From Pacificibacter marinus (lineage in GTDB: Bacteria; Pseudomonadota; Alphaproteobacteria; Rhodobacterales; Rhodobacteraceae), in contig NZ_JAHKPU010000019.1 in NCBI RefSeq assembly GCF_018860505.1, positions 62,001-126,000 of the forward strand: a DNA stretch of 64,000 nucleotides. The letters run 5' to 3'. The notes under the pieces were generated by a model. That model was given only the letters and a program-made list of their open reading frames with translations, was not told the origin of the DNA and did not search any database. Position numbers and translations under genes: made by a program. Positions 17,671 through 26,068 of the stretch are shown piece by piece; positions within the stretch are counted from its first letter, which is position 1, and every line of letters begins with the position of its first letter.

Positions 17671-19236
17671 GTGCCCACTCCAACACAGTTCATTCAGGTC
17701 TTAACAACCGTTCTCAAAAAAGATCCGTTGGCGTTACCATCGGAAGATGCACTCTTGCTCCAACCTCAGGATGTGGCCAACAGCGAGCGCTTTTTTTATC
17801 GAAAGTTCTCCAATTGCAGATTGCCTGCCAACCTATATGATCGGCTGGGAAAGCGGCAAATCGACAATCTTGTCACCCATGTTGGCGATGATTTCCCCGC
17901 TTTCATGCGAATGCCCAAGCGCTCGGCGAGTGGATGCGCGTTTGTCGTGAGCAATGATATGCTCTACTTTTTGTATGACCGCATGGAACGTTGGAGCGAC
18001 GTTCCTGATCATGTCGCGCTTATTGCCGTGCGCATTGACCCCGAACGGATTGCCGCCTTGGCGACCTACGGCGGAGAAACACGGCTTACCCCGTCTGAAT
18101 ATCTGATGTTGGCCCATCTGCTTACGGGTCTGGATTTGAAAGCAACGGCGGCGCTGTTGGGAACGTCTTATGATACCAAGCGCAAGCAAAGTCAGGTCAT
18201 CTTGGACAAGCTCGGCGCGAAAACGCAAACGGACTTGCTGAGCAAACTCTCTCTTGAAATTACAGCGGCGGTTCTCGACGAAATTTTACCGCTTCAAGAT
18301 CGGAATCCTGAGGCGGCTCTGGTCAAACGCCAGTTCGGCAAAGATGTGACCGTGACGACGATCTCAGTCGGTGACGGGCCTGATATTCCCGTATGGGAAT
18401 TCGGCGCACGACGCGGGCGACCTGTACTGTATTTTCATAGCATGCTGGCCCCAATCGTGTTCCACGACGAAATGATCAGCGTACTTAAGGCTCAGAACCT
18501 GCGTTGGTTGATCGTGCCCAGACATTTTCTAGGACTGGATGATCGTTTCGACATTCAAACACGTCTCAGCAGGTTCACGCAGGCCTTGGCAGAAACTGTA
18601 GAGCACCTGTCTGATGAACCTGTGATCTGTATTGCAGAAAGCGCTGGCGTCCCATGGGCGGCACATTTTGCACGGCATCATCCGCATTTGGTGTCGCAGC
18701 TTGTCGTTGCAGCCACCCCGCAGCTGTTTCAAATGGTTGAGCAGCCGAAAAAGAGCACGCTTTTCATCGAAATGTCGCAACGCCTGCGAAGAGATGAACG
18801 GGTAATCGCCGGGTTGACGCAAGTTTATAACGCGATCAGCCGCGTCCCTATTTTGGCCCAAAAAGGGTTGCTGCATATGTACCGAAAATCTGTGTCCGAT
18901 ACGGCCTGTCTGGATACTCTTTTTCAAAAACCACATTTGTCTGAGTGGCTACGCCTGATCGCGAACCATGCCACCCTTGCCTCTGTTGATGAGCTCACCA
19001 ATCTGCAACGCAACTGGCTTGGTGATCTTAAAAAGATAACCTGCCAGTTGACGTTCATTCACGGCACAGAAGACCCGATCAGTCCCATTCGCGATATTCA
19101 GGCCATTGCGCAAACCCTACCGGATGCCAGTTTCCATACCATTGAAAACGCTGGGCATCTGGTTTTAACACAGCACTTCAAGCCCCTGATCAAACAGATC
19201 ACCAGCAACGACGGCCTGCGTCACATAGCACCGTAA
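17671..19236 (+). CDS. LuxR-type HTH protein fused to an alpha/beta hydrolase
   Basis: 521 residues from a GTG start. Residues 139-195 form a LuxR-like helix-turn-helix (LTPSEYLMLAHLLTGLDLKA, ALLGTSYDTKRKQSQVILDKL). Residues about 235-515 are an alpha/beta hydrolase with nucleophile Ser324 in the variant elbow AESAG (first Gly replaced by Ala), acid Asp468 in HGTEDPISP and His496 in NAGHLVL. The N-terminal 130 residues are of unknown type. I infer a regulator whose ligand is bound or cleaved by the hydrolase part. The divergent LuxR gene and the palindrome between them suggest a small circuit. Confidence 0.8.
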   Translation: MPTPTQFIQVLTTVLKKDPLALPSEDALLLQPQDVANSERFFYRKFSNCRLPANLYDRLGKRQIDNLVTHVGDDFPAFMRMPKRSASGCAFVVSNDMLYFLYDRMERWSDVPDHVALIAVRIDPERIAALATYGGETRLTPSEYLMLAHLLTGLDLKATAALLGTSYDTKRKQSQVILDKLGAKTQTDLLSKLSLEITAAVLDEILPLQDRNPEAALVKRQFGKDVTVTTISVGDGPDIPVWEFGARRGRPVLYFHSMLAPIVFHDEMISVLKAQNLRWLIVPRHFLGLDDRFDIQTRLSRFTQALAETVEHLSDEPVICIAESAGVPWAAHFARHHPHLVSQLVVAATPQLFQMVEQPKKSTLFIEMSQRLRRDERVIAGLTQVYNAISRVPILAQKGLLHMYRKSVSDTACLDTLFQKPHLSEWLRLIANHATLASVDELTNLQRNWLGDLKKITCQLTFIHGTEDPISPIRDIQAIAQTLPDASFHTIENAGHLVLTQHFKPLIKQITSNDGLRHIAP

Positions 19237-19258
19237 CCATTCGCCTGTGCGCGGTTTG

Positions 19259-20494
19259 TTAGAATTGATAAGACCATCCGATCCTGCAATCGGTCGACGT
19301 CGACTGGTAGAGCGAAATGTTTGAGTTCTGGATTTTATAGCCACAGGACAGTTTCGGTGTCCCTCCCATGATTTTGATCCGACTGTCGGACACGGAAAAT
19401 CCAAGCCGAAAGATTTCGTCGCGACGCGGATAATCTACTGCGGCGAAGTCACTGTCATATCGCCTCACTGCGGCACTTAGGCTTAAACCAGCGCGCAACG
19501 TGTCGGTGATATTTGTTTCATACCCCCCGCGCAAAGTGCCCCCCCAATACCGGTGATAACCCAAAGAGGGTTTCGAGCGTTCAACAGCACCACCGAAAAC
19601 AATGGCAGCGCCCGTTTCTAAGGTCTTAACCCAAGTTGAACTCAATGAGGCATAAGGCCCAGATAGAGTGTCTTTGTCCAGATAATCGCGATACTCAACG
19701 ATCCCGTTGAATCTAAGCCGAGTTTGTGGAGACAGCGATCTAGACCACTGCCCATGCAGGCCCGTTGCAATACGATCAGAGCTATCGCCCTCAACATCAG
19801 CATAATAGGTGCGATCAAAATGCAGGCCGCCAAGGATACTCCCACGAGCGCCGATTTGTTTGATATCTGTTGTCACACGCCCACGCCAGTATCTTAGGTC
19901 GGGATCGTCATACCATATCCGATTAAGCGCTGCCCCGATTTCAAAACTCAAGCCATCGGCAAGCGGATAACGATACCTGCCTTGCAGACCTACGTCGAAC
20001 CCTATACCAGATGTTTCTTCTCCTCCGTCGTCGATTTCAAAACGTCCAATAAGCGTATCAAACACAGTCGCAGATGACGTGTTCTTGATGTTCGTGCTTG
20101 GCAAGGCGGCGAAAGAGGCCGAGGCGACAAACGGGTATCGGGTCTGAAGCTTTGCCAGTGCCGCCAGATACTGCGTTTCATATTTGCCATATTCAGGTTG
20201 ATTGAGCAGATAGCGCACAAAGGCTTCGGCTCTGCGGACCTCATCGTTGCGCGCAAAGGCTTCGGCCAACGAGAGCTGCGCAGGCAGATCAGAGGGAGCG
20301 ATCCTGCGGGCCTTGGAAAAATAAACAATCGCTTTTTTGGGGGCCTCCTTGGTCAAGGCCGCCCGCCCAAGCTGCATAAATGTGACATAGGCTTCACGGG
20401 GAGAGAGGCCGTTTTCTGCCTGAGCGCCGCTCGCCATGCTCATGAAAAGCAATATCGCGACACATACTTGCCGCAAGGGAAAAGGAGGCTTCAT
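19259..20494 (-). CDS. Slam-type surface lipoprotein assembly modifier (DUF560)
   Basis: 411 residues. Signal peptide to about residue 26 (ASGAQA), then a TPR-like periplasmic domain (residues 27-130, AIVYFSKARRIAPSDLPAQLSLAEAFARNDE), then a predicted 14-strand-like barrel with alternating aromatic strands ending in WSYQF, a terminal Phe as in outer-membrane barrels. Family landmarks include SFAALPSTNIKNTS, SKPSLGYHRYWGG and ISLYQSTSTDCRIG. Slam proteins (type XI secretion) move lipoproteins across the outer membrane. The gene directly upstream is a lipoprotein with a TbpB-like end, a probable substrate. They are 87 bases apart on one strand. Confidence 0.87.
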   Translation of the reverse strand: MKPPFPLRQVCVAILLFMSMASGAQAENGLSPREAYVTFMQLGRAALTKEAPKKAIVYFSKARRIAPSDLPAQLSLAEAFARNDEVRRAEAFVRYLLNQPEYGKYETQYLAALAKLQTRYPFVASASFAALPSTNIKNTSSATVFDTLIGRFEIDDGGEETSGIGFDVGLQGRYRYPLADGLSFEIGAALNRIWYDDPDLRYWRGRVTTDIKQIGARGSILGGLHFDRTYYADVEGDSSDRIATGLHGQWSRSLSPQTRLRFNGIVEYRDYLDKDTLSGPYASLSSTWVKTLETGAAIVFGGAVERSKPSLGYHRYWGGTLRGGYETNITDTLRAGLSLSAAVRRYDSDFAAVDYPRRDEIFRLGFSVSDSRIKIMGGTPKLSCGYKIQNSNISLYQSTSTDCRIGWSYQF

Positions 20495-20581
20495 AGGTCA
20501 CATTGCTCTCATGTTATGCAAGACTGTGCTGCGAGTTTCCCCGCAGCACTTTGAACATAGTCACTCGTTACACAAAGCTAA

Positions 20582-21130
20582 CTATTCTATCGCAGCAAAG
20601 CCACCCTCGACAGAATCGTCGTCAATCATACCCTCAATGTCGCCAACAACAGCAAGCGCGCCATCAGAATCATAAAAGGTGCCATCCATGGTCAAGGCAA
20701 CATCATGATCCTCATCATCCGTCAAAGTCCCCTCAAGGTCGGCGGTCATCGAAGTGCCAGAAATGTCACCCTCGATATCCAATGATCCCGTCAAAGACGC
20801 CTCAACCTCAGATGTGTCATACTCATAAAGCGCAAAACTATCCGCTGTCCCTGTCACTTTATCGGTTGTGAAATTTGCGGTCAGGGTCAACGCGCCAATC
20901 GCTTCCAGATCTTCATCCTCTCCAAGATCAGCAATAGCGATTGCGCCGGACAGAGTTGCAGTCCCGCTCATCAATTCTTCGGACGCTACTTCAAGCTCTT
21001 CGTTCTGTACTGCCTCATACAGCGAGCTCACTTCTTCATAGTTATCCGGAAGTTCATTGTCTTCGCTTCCGAGACAGGCTGCCAGTGGAAGTGTGGCTAC
21101 AGCCAAAGCTGCCATTGTGTAAAGTTTCAT
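20582..21130 (-). CDS. lipoprotein with TbpB-like barrel, probable Slam substrate
   Basis: 182 residues from the ATG at 21130 (GTG at 21133 also possible; GAGGAG precedes both). The lipobox LPLAAC puts the lipid Cys at 19 with Leu at +2, which allows export to the outer membrane. The mature part is very acidic with repeated strand-like units, and ends in GTFYDSDGALAVVGDIEG and GGFAAIE, resembling the FYG/G-rich end of the TbpB/HpuA beta-barrel of Slam-dependent lipoproteins. Gene order lipoprotein then Slam is typical of type XI clusters. The bound ligand is unknown; haem, metal or host factors are known for relatives. Confidence 0.75.
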   Translation of the reverse strand: MKLYTMAALAVATLPLAACLGSEDNELPDNYEEVSSLYEAVQNEELEVASEELMSGTATLSGAIAIADLGEDEDLEAIGALTLTANFTTDKVTGTADSFALYEYDTSEVEASLTGSLDIEGDISGTSMTADLEGTLTDDEDHDVALTMDGTFYDSDGALAVVGDIEGMIDDDSVEGGFAAIE

Positions 21131-21431
21131 CACTATGTCTCCTCAATCATATAGGTCGAATCCAAAACGTGGTCGTTCAAGATTGGCAAAACTCTCTACG
21201 ATCTCGAAGTTTGGGCAACCTATAGGAACTTATAGGTTTACAGGCATCTCAGAACACTGGGTGGGTCACTGCCTTCAGACAAATGTGCCAAATTAAAAGG
21301 AAATCGGGACGTTTTGTTGTGTGGCTTATATTAGCTTTGTGGGTTTGGCTGTTGATGTGCAGAGGTGAGGCACCTCAGAGTTTCAGATTGGGGTTTCAGC
21401 CAAAGGTCTTACACCAGTTCTGCCAAGGGCC
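21131..21431. promoter_or_regulatory. intergenic region with 8-bp inverted repeat upstream of the lipoprotein gene
   Basis: About 300 bases lie between the lipoprotein start and the DeoR gene stop. They contain AACCTATA (21217-21224) and TATAGGTT (21231-21238), a perfect inverted repeat with spacer GGAACT, about 87 bases before the lipoprotein ATG. This is a candidate operator for the lipoprotein-Slam operon. No Fur-like 19-mer and no small gene was recognised. Confidence 0.4.
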
Positions 21432-22196
21432 TTATACCAGAATGATCTGACAGTTCTTCTGCGCACAGTGCTGCAAGGTCTTTTGTGCAAGCTTTGCTGT
21501 CGTCACAACGATGTCATAACTCCACAAATGACCATGTTGGCAGGCCAAATCCAAGTCGGCTTTTCCAGAATCGGCCACCAAAATCGTTGTTTTGGCGCAG
21601 TTGGAAATAGCCTTACGGGCAGAAATTTCATCGGAATTGTAATCCATAACGGCACCAGAAGACGACAGGCCACCGCAACTGAAAACAGCATAATCCATGC
21701 GATATTTTGCATAGAATTCCAACGCGGCAACGCCGATCAGGTCCAAATCCCGCATACGCACAGCACCACCGGCCAGTTCAACTGTCACACCCGATGCGTT
21801 TTGCAGCGCACAAACGGCATGGATGTTATTGGATGCGACAAACAGGTTCTGGTGGGAAGCTAAAAATCTGGCACAGAATTCAACTGTCGTGCCCGTACCC
21901 AGTGCCACGCGAGCGCCGTCAGGGATCAGGTTTTTGACGGCCAATGCGATTCGTTGTTTTTCCTGTCGAGACAGTCGAGCGCGGGGCAGATAGCCAATAT
22001 TTTCGCTTTTCTGGCGCAACCGTACTGTGCCATTGCGCCGCAGCACCAATGCGGCATCATCCAAGCTGCGCAGATCCGCTCGTATGGTTTGAACCGATAC
22101 CGCAAGGCGTTCAGACAGATCCATAGCGGACAGAGGCCCATCTTCGGATAAAAGCGCAAGAATACGATCACTTCGCTCACTCAGGTCCATCCGCAT
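21432..22196 (-). CDS. DeoR-family transcriptional regulator
   Basis: 254 residues. The N-terminal helix-turn-helix is clear (RSDRILALLSEDGPLSAMDL, AVSVQTIRADLRSLD), and the rest is a DeoR C-terminal sensor domain (SGVTVELAGGAVRMRDLDLIG, FSCGGLSSSGAVMDYNSDE). Members usually bind a sugar phosphate or nucleoside phosphate. It is divergent from the importer-phosphatase operon that starts at 22366, and two CTTTCG/CGAAAG palindromes lie in the gap. Repression of both directions, relieved by a phosphorylated ligand, is the expected mode. Confidence 0.9.
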   Translation of the reverse strand: MRMDLSERSDRILALLSEDGPLSAMDLSERLAVSVQTIRADLRSLDDAALVLRRNGTVRLRQKSENIGYLPRARLSRQEKQRIALAVKNLIPDGARVALGTGTTVEFCARFLASHQNLFVASNNIHAVCALQNASGVTVELAGGAVRMRDLDLIGVAALEFYAKYRMDYAVFSCGGLSSSGAVMDYNSDEISARKAISNCAKTTILVADSGKADLDLACQHGHLWSYDIVVTTAKLAQKTLQHCAQKNCQIILV

Positions 22197-22204
22197 CGTG
22201 GTTT

Positions 22205-22214
22205 CTTTCGAAAG
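22205..22214. promoter_or_regulatory. DeoR operator candidate 1
   Basis: Perfect palindrome CTTTCGAAAG nine bases before the DeoR start. It shares its half-site CTTTCG with the second site at 22331, and TTTCG-type half-sites are known for DeoR-family operators. Confidence 0.6.
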
Positions 22215-22330
22215 TAAAACAGGGTCGATAGAACGTTAATCCCTGAACAAAATTTTCGCAATAGGCTGAAAAACGTCAAATATTGTCATAAAATGGTTGC
22301 AGAAAATGGGAATAAGCTCAGCACAGGCAG

Positions 22331-22344
22331 CTTTCGTACGAAAG
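22331..22344. promoter_or_regulatory. DeoR operator candidate 2
   Basis: Perfect 14-bp palindrome CTTTCGTACGAAAG, 21 bases before the binding protein ATG, where it would block transcription start or early elongation of the importer operon. Confidence 0.65.
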
Positions 22345-22365
22345 CATCATTTTCAGGAGAGCCCA

Positions 22366-23334
22366 ATGAAAACCTTCCTCACCACGACCGCATTCGCGCT
22401 CGTCGCCAGCACGTCTTTTGCAGACACAATCACACTTTACACCTCGCAGCCCAACGCAGATGCGCAGCAAACCGTGGATGCCTTTATGGCGGCCAATCCA
22501 GACACCGACGTTGAGTGGGTCCGCGATGGCACGACCCAATTGATGGCCCGTTTGCGCGCAGAAATAGAGGCCGGCAACCCGCAACCCGATGTTTTGTTGA
22601 TTGCCGACACAGTGACACTCGAAGGTATGGCGCAAGAGGACCTTTTGACGGCCTATAAATCGCCTGAAGCCAGCAACTATGACAGCGCGCTTTATTCTGG
22701 CGATGGGTTCTATCATTCCACAAAACTGATCACCACGGGTATCGTTTACAACACAGGTGTTGAAGGCGTGCCGACCTCTTGGACAGATTTGAGTGATGCG
22801 GCTCTCAAAGGTCAAATCGCCATGCCATCCCCGCTTTATTCTGGCGCTGCGTTGATCCATCTGGCCACGCTGACCGGGGACGAAACCCTCGGCTGGGATT
22901 ACTACGAAGCACTGGCGGCAAATGAGACCCGCGCTCAAGGCGGCAATGGTGGCACATTCAAGGCCGTCGCATCCGGTGAAAAGCCTTACGGCATGGTTGT
23001 CGATTTCCTCGCCATTCGCAACAAAGCTGATGGATCACCGATTGAATTCGTTTTCCCGACCGAGGGCGTGTCTTATGTGACTGAACCCGTCGCGATCATG
23101 TCATCTGCGAAAAATATCGATGGCGCACAGAAATTCGTTGATTTCTTGCTCAGTGCAGAAGGTCAGGACTTGGTGTTGGATATGGGTTATATCCCTGCGC
23201 GTGATGGCATGGGCGTGCCTGCTGGTTTCCCCGCACGCGCAGACATCAAACTGATGGATTTTGACCCCGCTGTTGCGCTTGAAAATGCCGAAGCAAACAA
23301 AGCTAGATTTGCAGAGCTTTTCGGCGCTGAATGA
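22366..23334 (+). CDS. FbpA/AfuA-like ABC substrate-binding protein
   Basis: 322 residues from the ATG at 22366 (AGGAGA upstream); an in-frame start at 22297 lacks a signal peptide. Signal peptide MKTFLTTTAFALVASTSFA. The mature protein has the type II fold of the iron(III)/spermidine cluster: TITLYTSQPNADAQQTVDAF, GTTQLMARLRAEIEAGNPQPDVL, GIVYNT, and MSSAKNIDGAQKFVDFLLSAEGQ. Known members of this group bind ferric iron but also 2-aminoethylphosphonate or hexose phosphates (AfuA). The paired Tyr residues of true ferric binders are not evident near the C-terminus. The three hydrolases downstream point to a phosphorylated organic ligand. Confidence 0.85.
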   Translation: MKTFLTTTAFALVASTSFADTITLYTSQPNADAQQTVDAFMAANPDTDVEWVRDGTTQLMARLRAEIEAGNPQPDVLLIADTVTLEGMAQEDLLTAYKSPEASNYDSALYSGDGFYHSTKLITTGIVYNTGVEGVPTSWTDLSDAALKGQIAMPSPLYSGAALIHLATLTGDETLGWDYYEALAANETRAQGGNGGTFKAVASGEKPYGMVVDFLAIRNKADGSPIEFVFPTEGVSYVTEPVAIMSSAKNIDGAQKFVDFLLSAEGQDLVLDMGYIPARDGMGVPAGFPARADIKLMDFDPAVALENAEANKARFAELFGAE

Positions 23335-25037
23335 TGAGCCAGACCATGCAAAAAGAAGGCAGCCGATCTGAGGGTCGGCTGCTCTGTGCCATTTTAATCG
23401 TCGCGATTTGTCTGACGCTGGCCCCCGTTGCGCGTTTGTTTGTCGAAGGGCTGACCGATCAAGGCACCTTCGGGTTTACATTGGCGGGCAAAGTGCTGGC
23501 GCAGCCCTCAACGATGAGCGCGCTCAAACATTCGCTGATCACGGCAAGTTTGGGCACTTTAGTTTCCTTGGTGTTGGGCGCCGCTTTTGCATTCCTTGTC
23601 GCACTGACCGACTTGCGGGCAAAAGCCGCCTTAGTGTTTTGTTTGATGATCCCGATGATGATCCCCCCACAAATCACCGCGCTGTCATGGACCCAGATCA
23701 TGGGGCCATCGTCGGTCTTGCTGAAAACGCTTGGACTTGCCCCGCCCCTTGGATCATCGCAGCCGTTGTATTCAGCCGAAGGGATCATCCTGCTTTTGGG
23801 TATTCAGCATATGTCGATCATTTTCCTCACCTTGCGTGCAGGGTTACGCGCCATCCCGCAAGAAACGGTTGAAGCGGCTCGTATCAGTGGTGCGCGCGGT
23901 ATGCGGACTTGGTGGCAGGTGATTTTGCCCCTGACCCTGCCAAGCCTTGCGGCAGGCACCGCAATCACCTTTGTCACCGCTCTTGGCAACTTTGGCATCC
24001 CCGCGATGCTGGGCATTCCCGCAGGGTATGTGACACTGCCGACGCTGGTCTATCAAAAGCTGGCAGGACTTGGCACCAGCGTGCTGGCTGAGGTGTCTGT
24101 TCTGGCGATGCTGATCGGCGCTGTCGCCGTTATTGGTATTCTGGCACAGCGTTTTTTTCAAACACAGCAAAGGGTCTATCTTGTTGGTTCTACGTCGCGC
24201 CCGCTGGCCATCCCATTGGGGGCCGCACGCCTGCCTGTGGAAATTCTGCTATGGGCTATTGTCTGCACCATCCTTGTTTTGCCAATGTTTGGCTTGCTGG
24301 CGACATCTTTGGTGCCCGCTTATGGTGTGCCACTGCGGTTTGACACAGTCACATTGACCTCATGGGTCGAAGTTCTGTTGCGCCAGCCCGTCACAGCGCG
24401 GGCTTTTGTAAACTCATTCGGTTTGGCCTTTGGTGCGGCACTTGTGCTGATGATCTTATGCCTGCCACTGGCATGGCTGATGGAACGCTCGCCCACACGG
24501 TTATCGCGCCTGTTCGACAGTCTGCTTGACCTACCCTATGCGCTGCCAGGAGTTGTTCTGTCGATTGCGATGATCCTTTTGCTGATCAATTTACCCTTCA
24601 CCGACGCCACATTATACGGAACGATCTGGATCATTTTCTTCGCCTATCTTGCCCGCTTCTTTGCCGTCATGTTTCGCCCGCTACAGGCCAGTTTGAAACA
24701 ACTTGACCCCGCAATGGGGGAAGCTGCGCAATCGGTTGGGGCCACGCTATTTCAACGCCTGCGCGATGTGATCATACCGCTTTCTGCCCCAGCAGCAGCC
24801 GCGGGGGCGATCCTTGTTTTTCTGACAGCGTTCAATGAATTGACCGTATCTGCGTTGCTCTGGTCATCGGGCACCGAAACATTAGGCGTGGTGATTTTCA
24901 ATCTTGATGACAGCGGCGAAACCGCAATGGCCAGCGCTTTGGCGATGACCATCGTGATGGTCGTCATGCTGTTGATGGTTTTGGTTCAACTTTTATCACG
25001 CCGTTTTCCAAAAGGAGTCGTTCCATGGCAGACATAA
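23331..25037 (+). CDS. FbpB-like fused ABC permease
   Basis: 568 residues with about twelve helices in two homologous halves. Each half has an EAA loop, ETVEAARISGARGMRTWWQV (residues about 185-205) and PAMGEAAQSVGATLFQRLRD (about 465-485), which contact the ATPase. This is a double permease of the FbpB type, rather than two genes. The start overlaps the stop of the binding protein gene (ATGATGA) and the end overlaps the ATPase gene by 13 bases. Confidence 0.92.
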   Translation: MMSQTMQKEGSRSEGRLLCAILIVAICLTLAPVARLFVEGLTDQGTFGFTLAGKVLAQPSTMSALKHSLITASLGTLVSLVLGAAFAFLVALTDLRAKAALVFCLMIPMMIPPQITALSWTQIMGPSSVLLKTLGLAPPLGSSQPLYSAEGIILLLGIQHMSIIFLTLRAGLRAIPQETVEAARISGARGMRTWWQVILPLTLPSLAAGTAITFVTALGNFGIPAMLGIPAGYVTLPTLVYQKLAGLGTSVLAEVSVLAMLIGAVAVIGILAQRFFQTQQRVYLVGSTSRPLAIPLGAARLPVEILLWAIVCTILVLPMFGLLATSLVPAYGVPLRFDTVTLTSWVEVLLRQPVTARAFVNSFGLAFGAALVLMILCLPLAWLMERSPTRLSRLFDSLLDLPYALPGVVLSIAMILLLINLPFTDATLYGTIWIIFFAYLARFFAVMFRPLQASLKQLDPAMGEAAQSVGATLFQRLRDVIIPLSAPAAAAGAILVFLTAFNELTVSALLWSSGTETLGVVIFNLDDSGETAMASALAMTIVMVVMLLMVLVQLLSRRFPKGVVPWQT

Positions 25038-26068
25038 CCCTGACCTCAGTCGGTAAAACATTTTCGGGCAGCCCCGCCGTGCAAGACATTAGCACCCGTT
25101 TCAATGACGGTGAATTTATTGCCCTGTTAGGCCCATCGGGGTGCGGCAAGACCACACTTTTACGGTTGCTGGCGGGGTTCGAGATGCCAAGCCAAGGCAC
25201 AATCCGCATCGGCGATCGTGACATTGCAGACGGCCATACCGGCAAGATGGTGCCGCCCGAGAACCGCAACATGGGCTTTGTATTTCAATCCTATGCGCTA
25301 TGGCCCCATATGTCCGTGCGCCGCAATGTATCCTACCCCTTGGAAATTCGCGGATTTTCTAAAGGTGACATCGCCACTCAAACAGATGCCGCTCTCACCG
25401 CAACCGGTCTTGGTGAATATGCCGCGCGGATGCCATCAGAGCTGTCAGGTGGGCAAAGACAACGGGTCGCGCTGGCGCGTTGTCTCGTGTCCGATCCTGA
25501 TGCCGTGCTACTAGATGAACCTTTGGCAAATCTAGATGTTGCCCTGCGCGCCTCTATGCAAACGGTGTTTACCGATTTTCACAAACGCACGGGCGCGACG
25601 ATGGTTTATGTCACTCATGATCAAGCCGAAGCCATGGCCATGGCCGACCGCATCGCCGTCATGGACAATGGGCGTATCCAACAATTTGACACGCCGCAAA
25701 ATCTATATGAGCGCCCGAAAAACCGTTTTGTGGCCGAGTTTGTCGGGTTGGGCACCGTTGTGCCGATGCGCGGGGTCGAGAAAAACGAGACAAGTTCCCA
25801 CGGTCATGTTTTGGGACAGCGCATTGCGGTGAAAAGCACGCATGATTGCCCAAGTCATGTTTGCCTACGCCCCGAAAACCTGACGATTTCTGAAACGGGC
25901 GATCTGCGGGCCAAGGTGGCGCGTGTGACCTATCTGGGCGGGAAATATCTGCTGGAAACCGTGTCAGAATGCGGCACGCGGCTGTTGGCTGAAACGCGGG
26001 CCAAATTTGATGTGGGCGTACAACTGGGCCTGACCATCACCACCCCTTGGGCGTTTTACGAGGATTAA
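25025..26068 (+). CDS. FbpC/PotA-like ABC ATPase
   Basis: 347 residues. Walker A GPSGCGKTT, Q-loop FQSYALWPHMSV, signature LSGGQRQRVALARCL, Walker B AVLLDEPLANLD and switch His in VTHDQAEAMAMADRIAVM. The C-terminal 110 residues form a TOBE-type regulatory domain. AAAAGGAG lies before the ATG. Stop codon is directly followed by the ATG of the next gene (TAAATG), so the importer and the hydrolases are one transcript. Confidence 0.93.
   Translation: MADITLTSVGKTFSGSPAVQDISTRFNDGEFIALLGPSGCGKTTLLRLLAGFEMPSQGTIRIGDRDIADGHTGKMVPPENRNMGFVFQSYALWPHMSVRRNVSYPLEIRGFSKGDIATQTDAALTATGLGEYAARMPSELSGGQRQRVALARCLVSDPDAVLLDEPLANLDVALRASMQTVFTDFHKRTGATMVYVTHDQAEAMAMADRIAVMDNGRIQQFDTPQNLYERPKNRFVAEFVGLGTVVPMRGVEKNETSSHGHVLGQRIAVKSTHDCPSHVCLRPENLTISETGDLRAKVARVTYLGGKYLLETVSECGTRLLAETRAKFDVGVQLGLTITTPWAFYED

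Noticed and set aside
22366-23334. Ferric iron as the ligand of the FbpA-like protein
   Set aside because: The paired tyrosines of iron binders are not evident and the operon encodes phosphoesterases.
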